Source: an uncultured Eubacterium sp. (GTDB taxonomy: Bacteria > Bacillota > Clostridia > Lachnospirales > Lachnospiraceae). From it: DNA of 64,000 nt. The position numbers and the translations under genes were made by a program. The notes under the pieces are model-generated. The model was not told the DNA's origin. It did no database searches and saw only the letters and a program-made list of their open reading frames with translations. Positions 37,463-46,895 of the stretch are shown one piece after another; position 1 is the stretch's first letter; each line of letters opens with the position of its first letter. The stretch is from the NCBI GenBank assembly GCA_947088865.1, contig CAMUHY010000004.1, forward strand, positions 1 through 64,000. Direction: 5' to 3'.

Positions 37463-39013
37463 ATGAGTACAGAAAAAAAATATAAATCTGCATTAGATGA
37501 TTATATAAACAAAATTTATGTTCTTATATTATTATTAGTTCCAGGAGCCTGCCAGTGTGCTGGTCTATTATATACAACAGAAAAAATCTTTGGATTATTT
37601 CCAACAGTTAATTGGGCTGCATTAATTACTTTTGATATTACATGTTTAATTTACTTATTAATAGGAATTTATTTTATAAAAACAGGTTCTATAAATGGTT
37701 TTGTATCTCCTAATAAATTAAAAGCTGCGAAAATATTTTTGGTTATTATTATGTTTATACAGTATAATTTTATTCTCTATATGATTCCTTCAACAGAGTT
37801 TTGGGGATATGCGCTTTTATTTGTAATAGCCGTAGCTTTCTTTATAGATGTAAAAGTTGTAATGATAACTGCTTCAGAAATAACGCTATCGCTAATTATA
37901 TCTTGGTTTATAAAAGGAGATACCCTTCTTCCAATAAAAGATGCATTATTTATGCCTAATATTATTTCAAGAATTGTCTGTCTTTTCTTAACATTATTAT
38001 TTATTGTTATTTTGACATATTTAATAAGGAAATTTCTTGTTAATGCAAAAAAAGATGAAATAGAGCGAAATACAGAACAAGTAAAAAATGTTCTTATGGC
38101 AGTTCAAGCATTATCTGAAAATTTATATACCGCTGGTTTATCACTCTCACAAATATCTGAAAATGAGAGCGCTTCTGCTGAAGAATTGGCAGCTACAAGT
38201 GAACAGTTAGTTGAGAGCAGTAACCTCTTAAGTGATAAAACAAATGAAAGTATGGCAAATCTTAAAGAACTTAGTCAATGGGAAAATGTTGTTGCAGATA
38301 ATGTAAAAAAAGTAGAAACTACATCCAGAAATCTTCTTGATAAATCTGGAGAAAATGAAAAATTTTTAAACGATTTACATACAATTAATGATGAAGTATC
38401 CAACTCTATGAGTGAAACTACAAATATAACACAAAAGTTATCTGAAGCTGTACAAGAAATCGGAGTGACATTAAATCTTATAAATGATATTTCATCATCT
38501 ACTAATTTATTAGCCCTTAATGCTTCTATTGAGGCAGCTAGAGCAGGGGAAGCCGGCAAAGGATTTGCAGTTGTTGCAACAGAAGTCGGAACACTTGCAA
38601 ACAACACACAAGAATCGTTAAAAGTTGTGCAAGAAGTCATTGAACGAATACAGCAAAATGTAAAAGATATTGCTTTTCAGGTAGAAGAAAACTCTGCAAA
38701 ATTAGGTATTCAAAACAACTACCTTGAAAATGTATTTAAATATATGAAAGATATGACAGAACTTCTAAATATTTCTGTAAATGCTATTGAAACAATGGGA
38801 GAAGCTCATCGGAAGCAGGCAGAGGTTATTAAACGAACCATCTTTATTAATCAAAATATAGCAGAAAGCATCCGAAATGAAAACGAACAGTTTAATTCCA
38901 TTAATCATATGGTTGAAAATAATGCAAATAACACAACTGAAGTGGCAAATCAAGCAAATGCCATAAATGATATGGTTGACAAAATAACAAAACTGTTAAA
39001 ACAAGACGAATAA
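37463..39013 (+). CDS. Methyl-accepting chemotaxis protein with multi-TM sensor
   Basis: 516 residues. The first 195 residues contain about six hydrophobic segments and no extracellular Cache or 4HB domain. No HAMP is evident. The signalling domain (about 225-516) has the tip [20 protein letters not shown] followed by [20 protein letters not shown]. This class senses through its membrane segments, or with partner proteins, and acts on the CheA array. GGAGG lies before the ATG. A good terminator follows. It is divergent from the LysM protein gene. Confidence 0.9.
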   Translation: MSTEKKYKSALDDYINKIYVLILLLVPGACQCAGLLYTTEKIFGLFPTVNWAALITFDITCLIYLLIGIYFIKTGSINGFVSPNKLKAAKIFLVIIMFIQYNFILYMIPSTEFWGYALLFVIAVAFFIDVKVVMITASEITLSLIISWFIKGDTLLPIKDALFMPNIISRIVCLFLTLLFIVILTYLIRKFLVNAKKDEIERNTEQVKNVLMAVQALSENLYTAGLSLSQISENESASAEELAATSEQLVESSNLLSDKTNESMANLKELSQWENVVADNVKKVETTSRNLLDKSGENEKFLNDLHTINDEVSNSMSETTNITQKLSEAVQEIGVTLNLINDISSSTNLLALNASIEAARAGEAGKGFAVVATEVGTLANNTQESLKVVQEVIERIQQNVKDIAFQVEENSAKLGIQNNYLENVFKYMKDMTELLNISVNAIETMGEAHRKQAEVIKRTIFINQNIAESIRNENEQFNSINHMVENNANNTTEVANQANAINDMVDKITKLLKQDE

Positions 39014-39025
39014 AATATTTTTTAA

Positions 39026-39080
39026 AAAGAGGTATCCTATTAAAAAAATACAAGTTTATCTTTAATAGGACAGCCTCTTT
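39026..39080. terminator. Terminator after the chemoreceptor gene
   Basis: AAAGAGG plus TCCTATTAAA pairs with TTTAATAGGA plus CCTCTTT, with a T-rich end. The downstream gene is convergent, so it probably serves both. Confidence 0.75.
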
Positions 39081-39099
39081 ATCTTTATTGTTATTTGCT

Positions 39100-40866
39100 T
39101 TATCTGTTATATTGAAGGTTATACAATTCCGCATACCGTCCATTCTTTTCAAGCAAATCTTTATGTGTTCCTACTTCAACAATTTCTCCATTATCCATTA
39201 CAACAATTTTATCTGCATTGATAATCGTACTTAACCGATGTGCAATAACAATTGATGTTCTTCCCTCCATAAGCTGGTCTAATGCCTGTTGCACTAACAA
39301 TTCGGATTCAGAATCCAGCGCGCTTGTTGCCTCATCTAAAATTAATATTCTAGGATTTCGCAAAAATATTCGAGCAATTGCTATCCTTTGCTTCTGCCCT
39401 CCCGACAGACCAATTCCACGCTCACCAAGTATGGTCTGCCACTTGTTTGGACTATTCATAATAAAATCATACGCATTTGCAAGTTTTGCTGCTTTCTCTA
39501 TTTCTTTTTGACTGGCATCCTGTTTTCCATATCGTATATTTTCTTCTATTGTTCCAGAAAATATAATTGTATCTTGAAAAACCATACCCATCTGATGATA
39601 TACACTGTTTAACTTATAATGTTTAATATCATTGTTGCCAATCCAGATACTTCCTTTGTTCACATCATAAAATCTTGTTAAAAGGCTAATCAATGTTGTT
39701 TTACCGCACCCACTTGAACCTACTACTGCAACACGCTCACCTTCATTAATAGAAAGATTTAAATTTGAAATATTCCAATTTTTTTGTTCTAATTCATATT
39801 TAAAATAAACATTTTTAAACTGAATATTTGCAGGTTCATCCGGTTCAAAATTAATTGCTTCCTTAGAGTCTCGTATATCTACGGGCATATCCAAAATTTC
39901 AAACACGCGCTCAATCTTAGCGATACTTTGCGCATAACTGACATTTAACTCTGCAAATCTACGCAATGGTGTCATAAAATAACCAAGATACGACTCAAAA
40001 ACAATCAATTCACCTATTGTCATTTGATTGCCTATAATAAACAGTGCTGAAAGCCCTATAACAATCGTGCTGATAACTTCTGAAAATGAACCATTTATTG
40101 CCTCACCCAATGAAAAAAACTTATTTGTCTTTTTTCGGTATTGATAAATAAGGTTAGAATATTCATTAAATTTCTTTCTTTCATATTGTTCCATATTAAA
40201 CAGTCGAACTGTTGAATAACCTGTCATTCTCTCCTGCATATAGCCAGATATCTCTGAAATATTTGCCTGAACTTTTCTGCTGTTGTTTCTGATATGAGCA
40301 CGTATTTTTTTAGTGATAATAACAGAAGTCGGCAGCGCTATACAAGCAATAATTGTCAAAGGAATATTCATTGAACCCATTAATATAATATAAATAATAA
40401 CAACAATTCCATCAATCCATACATTGGTAGCTACATTCCATATAAATTCATGAACACCCTCCACATCACTATTTATCCTAGTGACAAGATTTCCTGATTT
40501 ATATTCTTGATGAAATTTTGCAGACATTTTTTGCAGATGCTCATACAGTTGACAACGCATTGTATTCATAATTCTGTTGGAGACTTCCGTTGCCCCTATT
40601 TGTCTAAAAAAAGCTGCTGGTATGTATACAACTGTGTAGAGTGCTAACAATATAAATATCCATTTTACTACTTCATAGACCTGCTCATCATGCGTAAATG
40701 TCGTATTTGGCATTAAAACAACATCTGTAAAATACTTTACTACTTGTGGCAAAATCAATGGCAATGTAAGCTTTAAAATTCCTGCAATTGTAGATGCAAC
40801 AATTAAATACCAATGAGGTTTTACATAGCTTAAAATCCTAAATATTTGTGATTTGTTTTTTTTCAC
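39100..40866 (-). CDS. ABC transporter, fused permease and ATPase
   Basis: 588 residues. Six hydrophobic segments (residues about 15-310) precede an ATPase with Walker A GSSGCGKTT near 378, Q-loop YHQMGMVFQD, signature LSGGQKQRIAIAR near 485 and Walker B RILILDEATSALD near 505. It is the MsbA/BmrA half-transporter type, expected to act as a homodimer exporter of lipids or drugs. The start is a GTG 9 bases after AGGAG. The AraC regulator at 41210 is divergent and is the natural candidate for its control. Only this half-transporter is present. Confidence 0.92.
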   Translation of the reverse strand: MKKNKSQIFRILSYVKPHWYLIVASTIAGILKLTLPLILPQVVKYFTDVVLMPNTTFTHDEQVYEVVKWIFILLALYTVVYIPAAFFRQIGATEVSNRIMNTMRCQLYEHLQKMSAKFHQEYKSGNLVTRINSDVEGVHEFIWNVATNVWIDGIVVIIYIILMGSMNIPLTIIACIALPTSVIITKKIRAHIRNNSRKVQANISEISGYMQERMTGYSTVRLFNMEQYERKKFNEYSNLIYQYRKKTNKFFSLGEAINGSFSEVISTIVIGLSALFIIGNQMTIGELIVFESYLGYFMTPLRRFAELNVSYAQSIAKIERVFEILDMPVDIRDSKEAINFEPDEPANIQFKNVYFKYELEQKNWNISNLNLSINEGERVAVVGSSGCGKTTLISLLTRFYDVNKGSIWIGNNDIKHYKLNSVYHQMGMVFQDTIIFSGTIEENIRYGKQDASQKEIEKAAKLANAYDFIMNSPNKWQTILGERGIGLSGGQKQRIAIARIFLRNPRILILDEATSALDSESELLVQQALDQLMEGRTSIVIAHRLSTIINADKIVVMDNGEIVEVGTHKDLLEKNGRYAELYNLQYNR

Positions 40867-41066
40867 ATTTTTATGCTCCTATCTTATAATTTGTAATTTT
40901 TTAACCCAATGTACATTTGGTGATTTTGAATGACATATTGATGATATATCTTTATATCAATAACTTCCATTAAAATAATGTTCATTATAAAACTTTACAC
41001 TTATAATTTCATTTCTATTAATGACATATTTCATATAAAAAACTTTAAAATTATGATATAATAATC

Positions 41067-41200
41067 TCGGCTAAAGCCGAGCTATATAAGTTTGCTGCGC
41101 AAACTTCTGGCTTACTGCTATATATTAAATTATAATATAATAGCCACAGCATAGCTGTGGCATAATAATCTCGGCTAAAGTCAAGTTATATAAGTTTGGA
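41067..41200. repeat. REP hairpin cluster between ABC and AraC genes
   Basis: Three perfect palindromes line up: CTCGGC-TAAA-GCCGAG (41067-41082), AAGTTTG-CTGCG-CAAACTT (41089-41107) and GCCACAGC-ATA-GCTGTGGC. A decayed copy of the first repeats at about 41168 (CTCGGCTAAAGTCAAG, TTATATAAGTTTG). The region is the divergent promoter span, so it may carry operators or attenuate one of the transcripts. Confidence 0.7.
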
Positions 41201-41209
41201 GAACATTTT

Positions 41210-42055
41210 ATGCCTATACCAATCCCTAATGGACAGCATATTTCAATAGAAAAACGGTTGCTTTCACCCGATTTTTGCATGTCTTCAATGCAAGTTATGG
41301 TTGATTATTACAATATTGGATATATCATCTCGGGAGACCGATATGTTATTACTCCCATAGAAACATACCGTTATCATAAAGGAGATATCGCTTTAGCGCC
41401 TCCGTTATTTTTTCATAGGACTTTTTCAGATTCCAATGAACCTTATGAGCGTATTCTTATTAAGTTTACACCAGATTTTGCCAAACCTTTTGTTGATGTT
41501 ATCGGTGAAAATGAATTTAAAAACTTTTATAATAGTAAGGTATTTCATTTTACCAAAAATACACAGCAAAAGATTTTAACTATATTTGAAGATATGCTAA
41601 GTGAATATCAAAAAAAGACTTGTTATAAAGAATTGATTTTACAAGGAATGCTTTTTCGTCTTTTTGCTACTATTATAGAAGAACATATACCTTCTAATAA
41701 TATAAAAAAAGATAGTACACCTTTAACTAAACCAATTATCGAAATCTTATATTATCTTGAATCCCATTATCAAGAAAATCCAACATTATCGAAAATAGCA
41801 AAAATGGCAAATATCTCTGAAGGGCATTTATCAAGATTATTTCGCGCTCAACTAGGTATACCTTACTCAAAATATTTAAACAATTTAAAAATTGAACATG
41901 TAAAATTATTCTTATTAAAAACGGATAAATCTATTACAGATATCGCTTTAAGCACAGGATATTGCAATAGCGAATACTTGTCAGCCAATTTTAAGAAAAA
42001 TACGGGTATGACGCCCAAAGATTTTAGAATACAAGGAAAAAAACTGCTATATTAA
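41210..42055 (+). CDS. AraC family transcriptional regulator
   Basis: 281 residues. Residues about 5-155 form a cupin-like ligand-binding domain. Residues about 175-278 form the double HTH of AraC/XylS: IAKMANISEGHLSRLFRAQL, then ITDIALSTGYCNSEYLSANF and KKNTGMTPKDFR. Such proteins bind DNA at the neighbouring operon in response to a small molecule. It is divergent from the ABC exporter, which is its likely target. GGAG lies upstream of the ATG. Confidence 0.92.
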   Translation: MPIPIPNGQHISIEKRLLSPDFCMSSMQVMVDYYNIGYIISGDRYVITPIETYRYHKGDIALAPPLFFHRTFSDSNEPYERILIKFTPDFAKPFVDVIGENEFKNFYNSKVFHFTKNTQQKILTIFEDMLSEYQKKTCYKELILQGMLFRLFATIIEEHIPSNNIKKDSTPLTKPIIEILYYLESHYQENPTLSKIAKMANISEGHLSRLFRAQLGIPYSKYLNNLKIEHVKLFLLKTDKSITDIALSTGYCNSEYLSANFKKNTGMTPKDFRIQGKKLLY

Positions 42056-42150
42056 GCTTTAGTTCTCTTGCTTAATATGACAGTTTTTTAATAAATATGC
42101 AAATATCATTTAAGTCATTATTTGCAAGAATACATTTATTAATATTAGTT

Positions 42151-42306
42151 AAGCGGATATTCGCAATCCGCTACGCTACTTGCTCAAACCCGCTAGCTAC
42201 TATTGTAGCTTTTCAGTGGGAGCTTATACTCCTACTGAAACAAGCAAGTCCCCCCACTTATGCCTTTGCAGCATTAAAGTGGGGGACTTCCTTGATGAGG
42301 TTAAAT
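42151..42306 (+). repeat. Repeat family A, full-length copy
   Basis: About 155 bases with four stems: GCGGAT-ATTCGCA-ATCCGC at the left end, AGCTAC-TATT-GTAGCT, TTTCAGT...ACTGAAA, and AAGTCCCCCC...GGGGGACTT at the right end, finishing GATGAGGTTAAA. The GC content is far above the surroundings. Subterminal hairpins at both ends without a gene are what one expects of an IS200/IS605-derived mini-element. It lies between convergent genes and could also stop transcription. Confidence 0.75.
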
Positions 42307-42309
42307 ATT

Positions 42310-42801
42310 TTATAAATTAATATAGTGTGGAATAATATCTTCATATGTTCCATCTTTTAACATAAATCCTTTTGGAATGATGCCAAGTTGAATAAACCCT
42401 AATTTTTTATATAATGCTAGTGCGGCTGTATTGCTTTTAACTACTGCATTAAACTGAAGAATTTGAAATTCCAATTCTTTCGCTTTTTTCATACAATCTT
42501 TTACTAATAATTCTCCTATATGCTGCCCACGTCGTTCTTTTTTAACCGCATAACTTGCATTACAAATATGACTACATCGTCCAACATTATTAGGATGTAA
42601 TATATATAATCCCACAACTTCATTTATTTCTTTATCAACTGCTATTCCAGTATATGATTGTTGATTAAAAAAAATTTTTCCTGTATCTTTATCAAGAAGT
42701 TCTATTTGTGGAAATGCTACTCCATCATCAACTACAACATTCCATATATGGATAACTTCATATAGCTTGTCTTCTGACAAAGCCTCTATCTTTATTTTCA
42801 T
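42310..42801 (-). CDS. GNAT family N-acetyltransferase
   Basis: 163 residues. The acetyl-CoA loop is RRGQHIGELLVKDCMKKAKE near residue 85, flanked by ASYAVKK and followed by QFNAVVKSNTAALALYKKLGF. It acetylates an unknown amine or amino acid. The start has AAGG with a suitable gap. It lies 13 bases downstream of the DUF4253 gene and on the same strand, so it is probably the last gene of that unit. Confidence 0.85.
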   Translation of the reverse strand: MKIKIEALSEDKLYEVIHIWNVVVDDGVAFPQIELLDKDTGKIFFNQQSYTGIAVDKEINEVVGLYILHPNNVGRCSHICNASYAVKKERRGQHIGELLVKDCMKKAKELEFQILQFNAVVKSNTAALALYKKLGFIQLGIIPKGFMLKDGTYEDIIPHYINL

Positions 42802-42814
42802 ATTTAAAGCCTTA

Positions 42815-43552
42815 TTAATCCCACCAAAAATACCAAACTTTAGAATTTATCAAGGTAGCTGCAACTTCATTAATTGTTCCGCTGGCTGTGCCTTGGTCTA
42901 ATCGGTCTGTACAAAAAGCATAATGTTCCTTTGCAAGTTCAAGGGCTTCTTCTTCATTATCAACAGGATTTTCGACAAAATACTGCAACACATCTCTTGT
43001 TATAACAGCTGGCAGAGCATGATATTTTTCATACCAATAATGGCTGATTGCCATCATATCGTCAACCCATGGACATTCATTCCAGCCACCCATTGGAAAC
43101 CAAGCGATTACCTCCCAAGGATTCTTTGTTGGCACCTCAAAAAGCACAATTTCCCTTTCACCAAGAAAAGAAAATTCATTGATAGCACCTTCGTCGCCTT
43201 CATCAAATTCATCTTCCAATGCTTCTGCCCAATTTTCATTGCTTACTTCATCTAGCCAATCTTCCCCAAAATCTTCTGTATACTCCCGAAATCTCTCATT
43301 TAAAATTTCTTTTCCATCTCCTAATTCTTTAGCAATCTCTTCTTCTTTTGAATAATCTTCACCAGCAGGAGCATCAAGCCAAAATTCTAAATCTTCCTCC
43401 TCTGCAATAATAACAGGTGTAAAACCTTCTTTTTTGCCTCTTTCCAACGCTTCACAATATGCCTTTAATATCTCTTCTTCGAGATTATCAGTCACTTCAA
43501 AGACTTTGCAAGGGCATCCTACTTTTTCCATAATTAATTTTTCTTTGTCCAT
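42815..43552 (-). CDS. DUF4253 protein
   Basis: 245 residues. The C-terminal ~110 residues match DUF4253: PWEVIAWFPMGGWNECPW near 145, a HYWYEKYHALPAVIT helix and a closing EHYAFCTDRLDQ with VWYFWWD. The N-terminal half is acidic. DUF4253 occurs beside SUKH and other immunity-type proteins, which fits this neighbourhood. No catalytic motif is evident. AAAGGA stands before the ATG. It leads a short two-gene unit with the GNAT gene. Confidence 0.8.
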   Translation of the reverse strand: MDKEKLIMEKVGCPCKVFEVTDNLEEEILKAYCEALERGKKEGFTPVIIAEEEDLEFWLDAPAGEDYSKEEEIAKELGDGKEILNERFREYTEDFGEDWLDEVSNENWAEALEDEFDEGDEGAINEFSFLGEREIVLFEVPTKNPWEVIAWFPMGGWNECPWVDDMMAISHYWYEKYHALPAVITRDVLQYFVENPVDNEEEALELAKEHYAFCTDRLDQGTASGTINEVAATLINSKVWYFWWD

Positions 43553-43613
43553 TTTAAATGATTCCTTTCTTTTAATATTTTAAGTGCATTGAAACACTAC
43601 AAATCAAACTTTT

Positions 43614-44288
43614 TCATGCTATATACTGACAAATTTTCCTATACTTTTCTACCATATCTTCATAAGAATTTCTCAAAAAATGCCACTTTGGTTCTAATAA
43701 CCAGTTTATATGATTATCTTCTTGTATAAATGGCTTCATATAATTAGAAAGCCTGCGAAAATGCTCCTCTTCCCAACACTGATTATCATTGAGCCAATGT
43801 GTAAATTCACTGCTGTTTACCTTCATCCAAGCAACATCACCGCCATATAAATCCCAATCTTTTTGAGTATATGCCTCAACATATAAGAAACCCGATTCAC
43901 ATTCTTTAGCACTATTATACTCTGACCAATCAACTAAACCTATCCTATCCCAATAAACATTGGTGTTTGTTTTTCGGATATGTGCTACAATAACAATACA
44001 ATTCAAGTCACAATCATCCTCACAGACTAACACAGGAACATTTAACGCTTCTTCACTGTCAATTAAACTCCATACAAAACGATTTTCAGCTGTCATTATT
44101 AATTTGCCTGACCATGCTGGCATAAGTCCAAGAAAATCACCATTGTATTTTAATTTATTTTTTATATCAAATGACACTTGTTCTTCTAAATATTCAACCA
44201 ACGCTTTGCCATCAATACAATGATAATATTCTTTATAAAAATACTTTGTCCGTTTATAGATTACTTGTATTTGGTTTTCTTTTCCCAT
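43614..44288 (-). CDS. Unknown protein, immunity-type size and context
   Basis: 224 residues with no membrane segment. The middle has LVCEDDCDLNCIVIVAHIRK and a tryptophan-rich stretch from about 135. I do not recognise a family. It starts 17 bases after the membrane gene at 44306 on the same strand, so the two probably form one unit. Acidic, tryptophan-rich small proteins with no enzyme motif are common among immunity genes, and that is only a contextual hint. AGGTAAG may serve as the ribosome site. Confidence 0.65.
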   Translation of the reverse strand: MGKENQIQVIYKRTKYFYKEYYHCIDGKALVEYLEEQVSFDIKNKLKYNGDFLGLMPAWSGKLIMTAENRFVWSLIDSEEALNVPVLVCEDDCDLNCIVIVAHIRKTNTNVYWDRIGLVDWSEYNSAKECESGFLYVEAYTQKDWDLYGGDVAWMKVNSSEFTHWLNDNQCWEEEHFRRLSNYMKPFIQEDNHINWLLEPKWHFLRNSYEDMVEKYRKICQYIA

Positions 44289-44305
44289 CTGCTCTTACCT
44301 AATTT

Positions 44306-45559
44306 TTAAACGTCTGATTTATTGATGAACTCACAAATTGGCAAATCGCCCATATACTGAACAGCAATTCTATTTTCTGGCTTTCTGTCTACTAGATATA
44401 ACACGATAAGAAAACACCATTCTAACGGCTTCATTACAAAATAAATAAAATCAGCTATGTACTTAGAATGAATTAATTTACTAATGGGGAATCCATATTT
44501 ATCATAAAATCCTCTGATTCGCTTATGAAACGTTGGCGTTCTCTCCTCAAGAATCTGCTCAAAAGCATTGGCAATGCAAAGCTGTCTATTTACTATAACC
44601 TCATGTCCATGCCGTTGTCCTAATCGAATCGGCTTTACTATCTTTTTATGCCCTCCCGCTGCTACTGTACAAAGATAATGCTCATCAACTTGTATATTTT
44701 GTGGTGCAATTCTATTTGATAAATTCCAATCGGCTGTTTCTGTCCAAGCTTTAATAATTGCATCAGGCGCCTGTCCCAGTAAAGTAAGAAAAGAAATCAA
44801 TATTCCTAAGAGTGGCCACATCAGTAAAAAAGCTAAAAATGGCCATGTTTCTGATTTTTCTAAAATCCTCTTACAGATAGACAGACTTGTTGAATGTTGT
44901 ACTTTATTTTTTTCAAAAGATAACAACTTCCATTGTCTTACTTTTACCATCACGGTTCTTGCTGTAATAAAAACACAATTTAACGGAAATAAAAGATAAA
45001 AAAAATCAAAATCAACTGGTACTGTCTGAATTGCCCATATCACTGCTTCTGCACAGCCAAGATACATAGCAGCTATGCCAAACACAATTAAAAGAGGAGG
45101 CATTTTTTGCATTGGTATAAAACTGACAATCATATATCCGATAAATCCAACCAAAGCTATACACATAATTGTAGGAAGTGTTTGTGTATTGATTGGAGCA
45201 TGTTTTTGATTGTTAATTAATACTTCGTACCAATCTTTCCACTCAACATCAAATAAAACATAAAAAACAGTATATACAAATCCAAGCACTAAGGTAATAA
45301 CATCAATATAACGCTCTCTCTTATGAAGTAAATCTCCACACCTTACCGTAAATAAAAATATCCCTTCTAAAAATGTTAAGATAAAAGGATAAATAACAAG
45401 AGTACCTACAAATTCTCCCATTGGTACTATCAATAACATTCTTTTTATATCCAGACTGTATACAAAAGGTACAAATAAAATAACAATACCTAACACCCAA
45501 GAAATTAACAGTGGTAAAATTACCATATGTCTGGAAAAAAAGTTGTCCCGTTCTCTCAA
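44306..45559 (-). CDS. DUF6688-like membrane protein
   Basis: 417 residues from a TTG with GGGAG 8 bases upstream. Six or seven hydrophobic segments occupy residues about 12-275. The C-terminal ~150 residues are soluble and conserved in appearance (YLCTVAAGGHKKIVKPIRLG, RHGHEVIVNRQLCIANAFEQ, FYDKYGFPIS). This matches the DUF6688 group as I remember it, whose role is unknown. It lies in a cluster of immunity-type genes and heads a unit with the 224-residue gene. Confidence 0.75.
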   Translation of the reverse strand: MRERDNFFSRHMVILPLLISWVLGIVILFVPFVYSLDIKRMLLIVPMGEFVGTLVIYPFILTFLEGIFLFTVRCGDLLHKRERYIDVITLVLGFVYTVFYVLFDVEWKDWYEVLINNQKHAPINTQTLPTIMCIALVGFIGYMIVSFIPMQKMPPLLIVFGIAAMYLGCAEAVIWAIQTVPVDFDFFYLLFPLNCVFITARTVMVKVRQWKLLSFEKNKVQHSTSLSICKRILEKSETWPFLAFLLMWPLLGILISFLTLLGQAPDAIIKAWTETADWNLSNRIAPQNIQVDEHYLCTVAAGGHKKIVKPIRLGQRHGHEVIVNRQLCIANAFEQILEERTPTFHKRIRGFYDKYGFPISKLIHSKYIADFIYFVMKPLEWCFLIVLYLVDRKPENRIAVQYMGDLPICEFINKSDV

Positions 45560-45904
45560 TTATTTATCTCCCATCTTCTAAATTTCTATCTTGTATTATA
45601 GCGAAAGTTTATATAATAATCAATAAAAAAATAGAAATAAATAGAACATTTGTTTTTATTGCAATTCTATTTATTCCTTTTTAAAAAGTTACAATTTTAA
45701 TACGTTTTCTTTTTCAAAAAAGAATAATTTTATACAAATAATTTTATTTTATAACAACAAAACCTTGTAATAGTAAGAAAAATATTATAACATATCCATA
45801 GTTGACGAACCAATTTTTTACAAACAAATTTGTTATCTATTTGTGCTAAAGCGTCACAAATAAAATTTACTGTGATAATAAAAATAACCTTCACAAATTT
45901 GTAT
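45560..45904. other. AT-rich gap before the 286-residue gene
   Basis: The 345 bases are strongly AT-rich with many short T-runs and imperfect inverted repeats (ACAAATTTGT at about 45893, CAAACAAATTTGTT at about 45829). TTGACG at about 45802 may be a -35 box, but no confident -10 was chosen. I see no gene. Confidence 0.4.
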
Positions 45905-45940
45905 TGTACAATTCCTACGCTTTAGAATAGGAGATTTACT
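45905..45940 (+). promoter_or_regulatory. Leader motif F, copy 2
   Basis: TGTACAATTCCTACGCTTTA followed by GAATAGGAGATTTACT ends immediately before the ATG and contains the ribosome site AGGAG. Copies 1 (31253) and 3 (51087) share YCTACGCTTYRGAATRGRAG. Confidence 0.65.
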
Positions 45941-46801
45941 ATGAATATAAAATTAACACCTTATGATTCAGAACTTTGGGATACATATCGAGGTGCATAT
46001 GGTAACGTATGCGAAATAGTACAGGTTATAATGGGTGATTTAGAGCCTTCTCCAAATCCACTTAAATTAAGACGGTTAGACCCCGAAGATAAAGATAATT
46101 ATCGAATTGTCTTTGATAATCTTTTTGAAAATTTAACCCATCAGTTAAGTTTTTATGAAGCTACTTACCTTGTAATGCCTTATATGGTAAAACTTTTAGA
46201 GAAAAAGAAAGCAGAAAACGATTTTGATTGGCAGCTTGTTATTATTTGCGAAATGGGCATATGTCTTGCAACAGATATTCCAAATAACATAAATTTTGAA
46301 ATAAAAAATGAAGAGATTATGGAAAATTATAAAGCTAGTGTTGCCCTTTTTAAAGAACAAACCAAACAATTTTTAAACGAACACATGGAACAATTACAAT
46401 CGTTAAACGACAATACAAAATCCATGTTTGTCACTGCTCTTATGGCAATCTTTGTAGATAGAGAAACGGCTTTTATCTTAGCCTCAGGTGCTTGGGAAGA
46501 AAGCGAAATATTTTGCAGTACATGTGAAAGTGAAGGATATATTTCTTTTAACAGTGATTTTGATGACGACGATTCCGATGAAGGATTATCCGATGAGGAA
46601 TTTTTTGAGGTTTCCCTAAAAGATATTACACCTGCCACAAGCGGCAATGATGCTTATAACTGGTATATCGATATTTTAAATAAACTTCAAGCTGAAGATG
46701 AAGCTGCTATTATTCCATATTATTATGGAACGTTTACTTGCCCGAAATGTAAAACAACAAAACCTGTAATGAATTTTGTAAAAGATTTTTATGCTTCCTA
46801 A
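45941..46801 (+). CDS. Unknown protein with C-terminal CxxC pair
   Basis: 286 residues, largely helical. Near residue 190 it has FCSTCESEGYI and near 265 FTCPKCKTTKPVM, two cysteine pairs likely forming a zinc-binding module at the end. A run of aspartates (residues 204-210) separates them. I do not recognise a family, though similar helical proteins occur among Firmicutes immunity loci. It is the only plus-strand gene between AraC and the small peptide at 51.6 kb. The leader motif F provides its ribosome site. Confidence 0.65.
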   Translation: MNIKLTPYDSELWDTYRGAYGNVCEIVQVIMGDLEPSPNPLKLRRLDPEDKDNYRIVFDNLFENLTHQLSFYEATYLVMPYMVKLLEKKKAENDFDWQLVIICEMGICLATDIPNNINFEIKNEEIMENYKASVALFKEQTKQFLNEHMEQLQSLNDNTKSMFVTALMAIFVDRETAFILASGAWEESEIFCSTCESEGYISFNSDFDDDDSDEGLSDEEFFEVSLKDITPATSGNDAYNWYIDILNKLQAEDEAAIIPYYYGTFTCPKCKTTKPVMNFVKDFYAS

Positions 46802-46846
46802 TAAACATTGACACAAAAATAACTTTTATTATACATACTACCCTTG

Positions 46847-46895
46847 CAGTGAGCCAAACGGTCATACAAGCATGTCCGCTTGACTCATTGCTTTT
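46847..46895 (+). repeat. Repeat element C, decayed copy
   Basis: CATACAAGCATGTCCGCTTG followed by ACTCATTGCTTTT aligns to the C half of the B/C element. It lies between two convergent genes and forms no strong hairpin. Confidence 0.5.
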
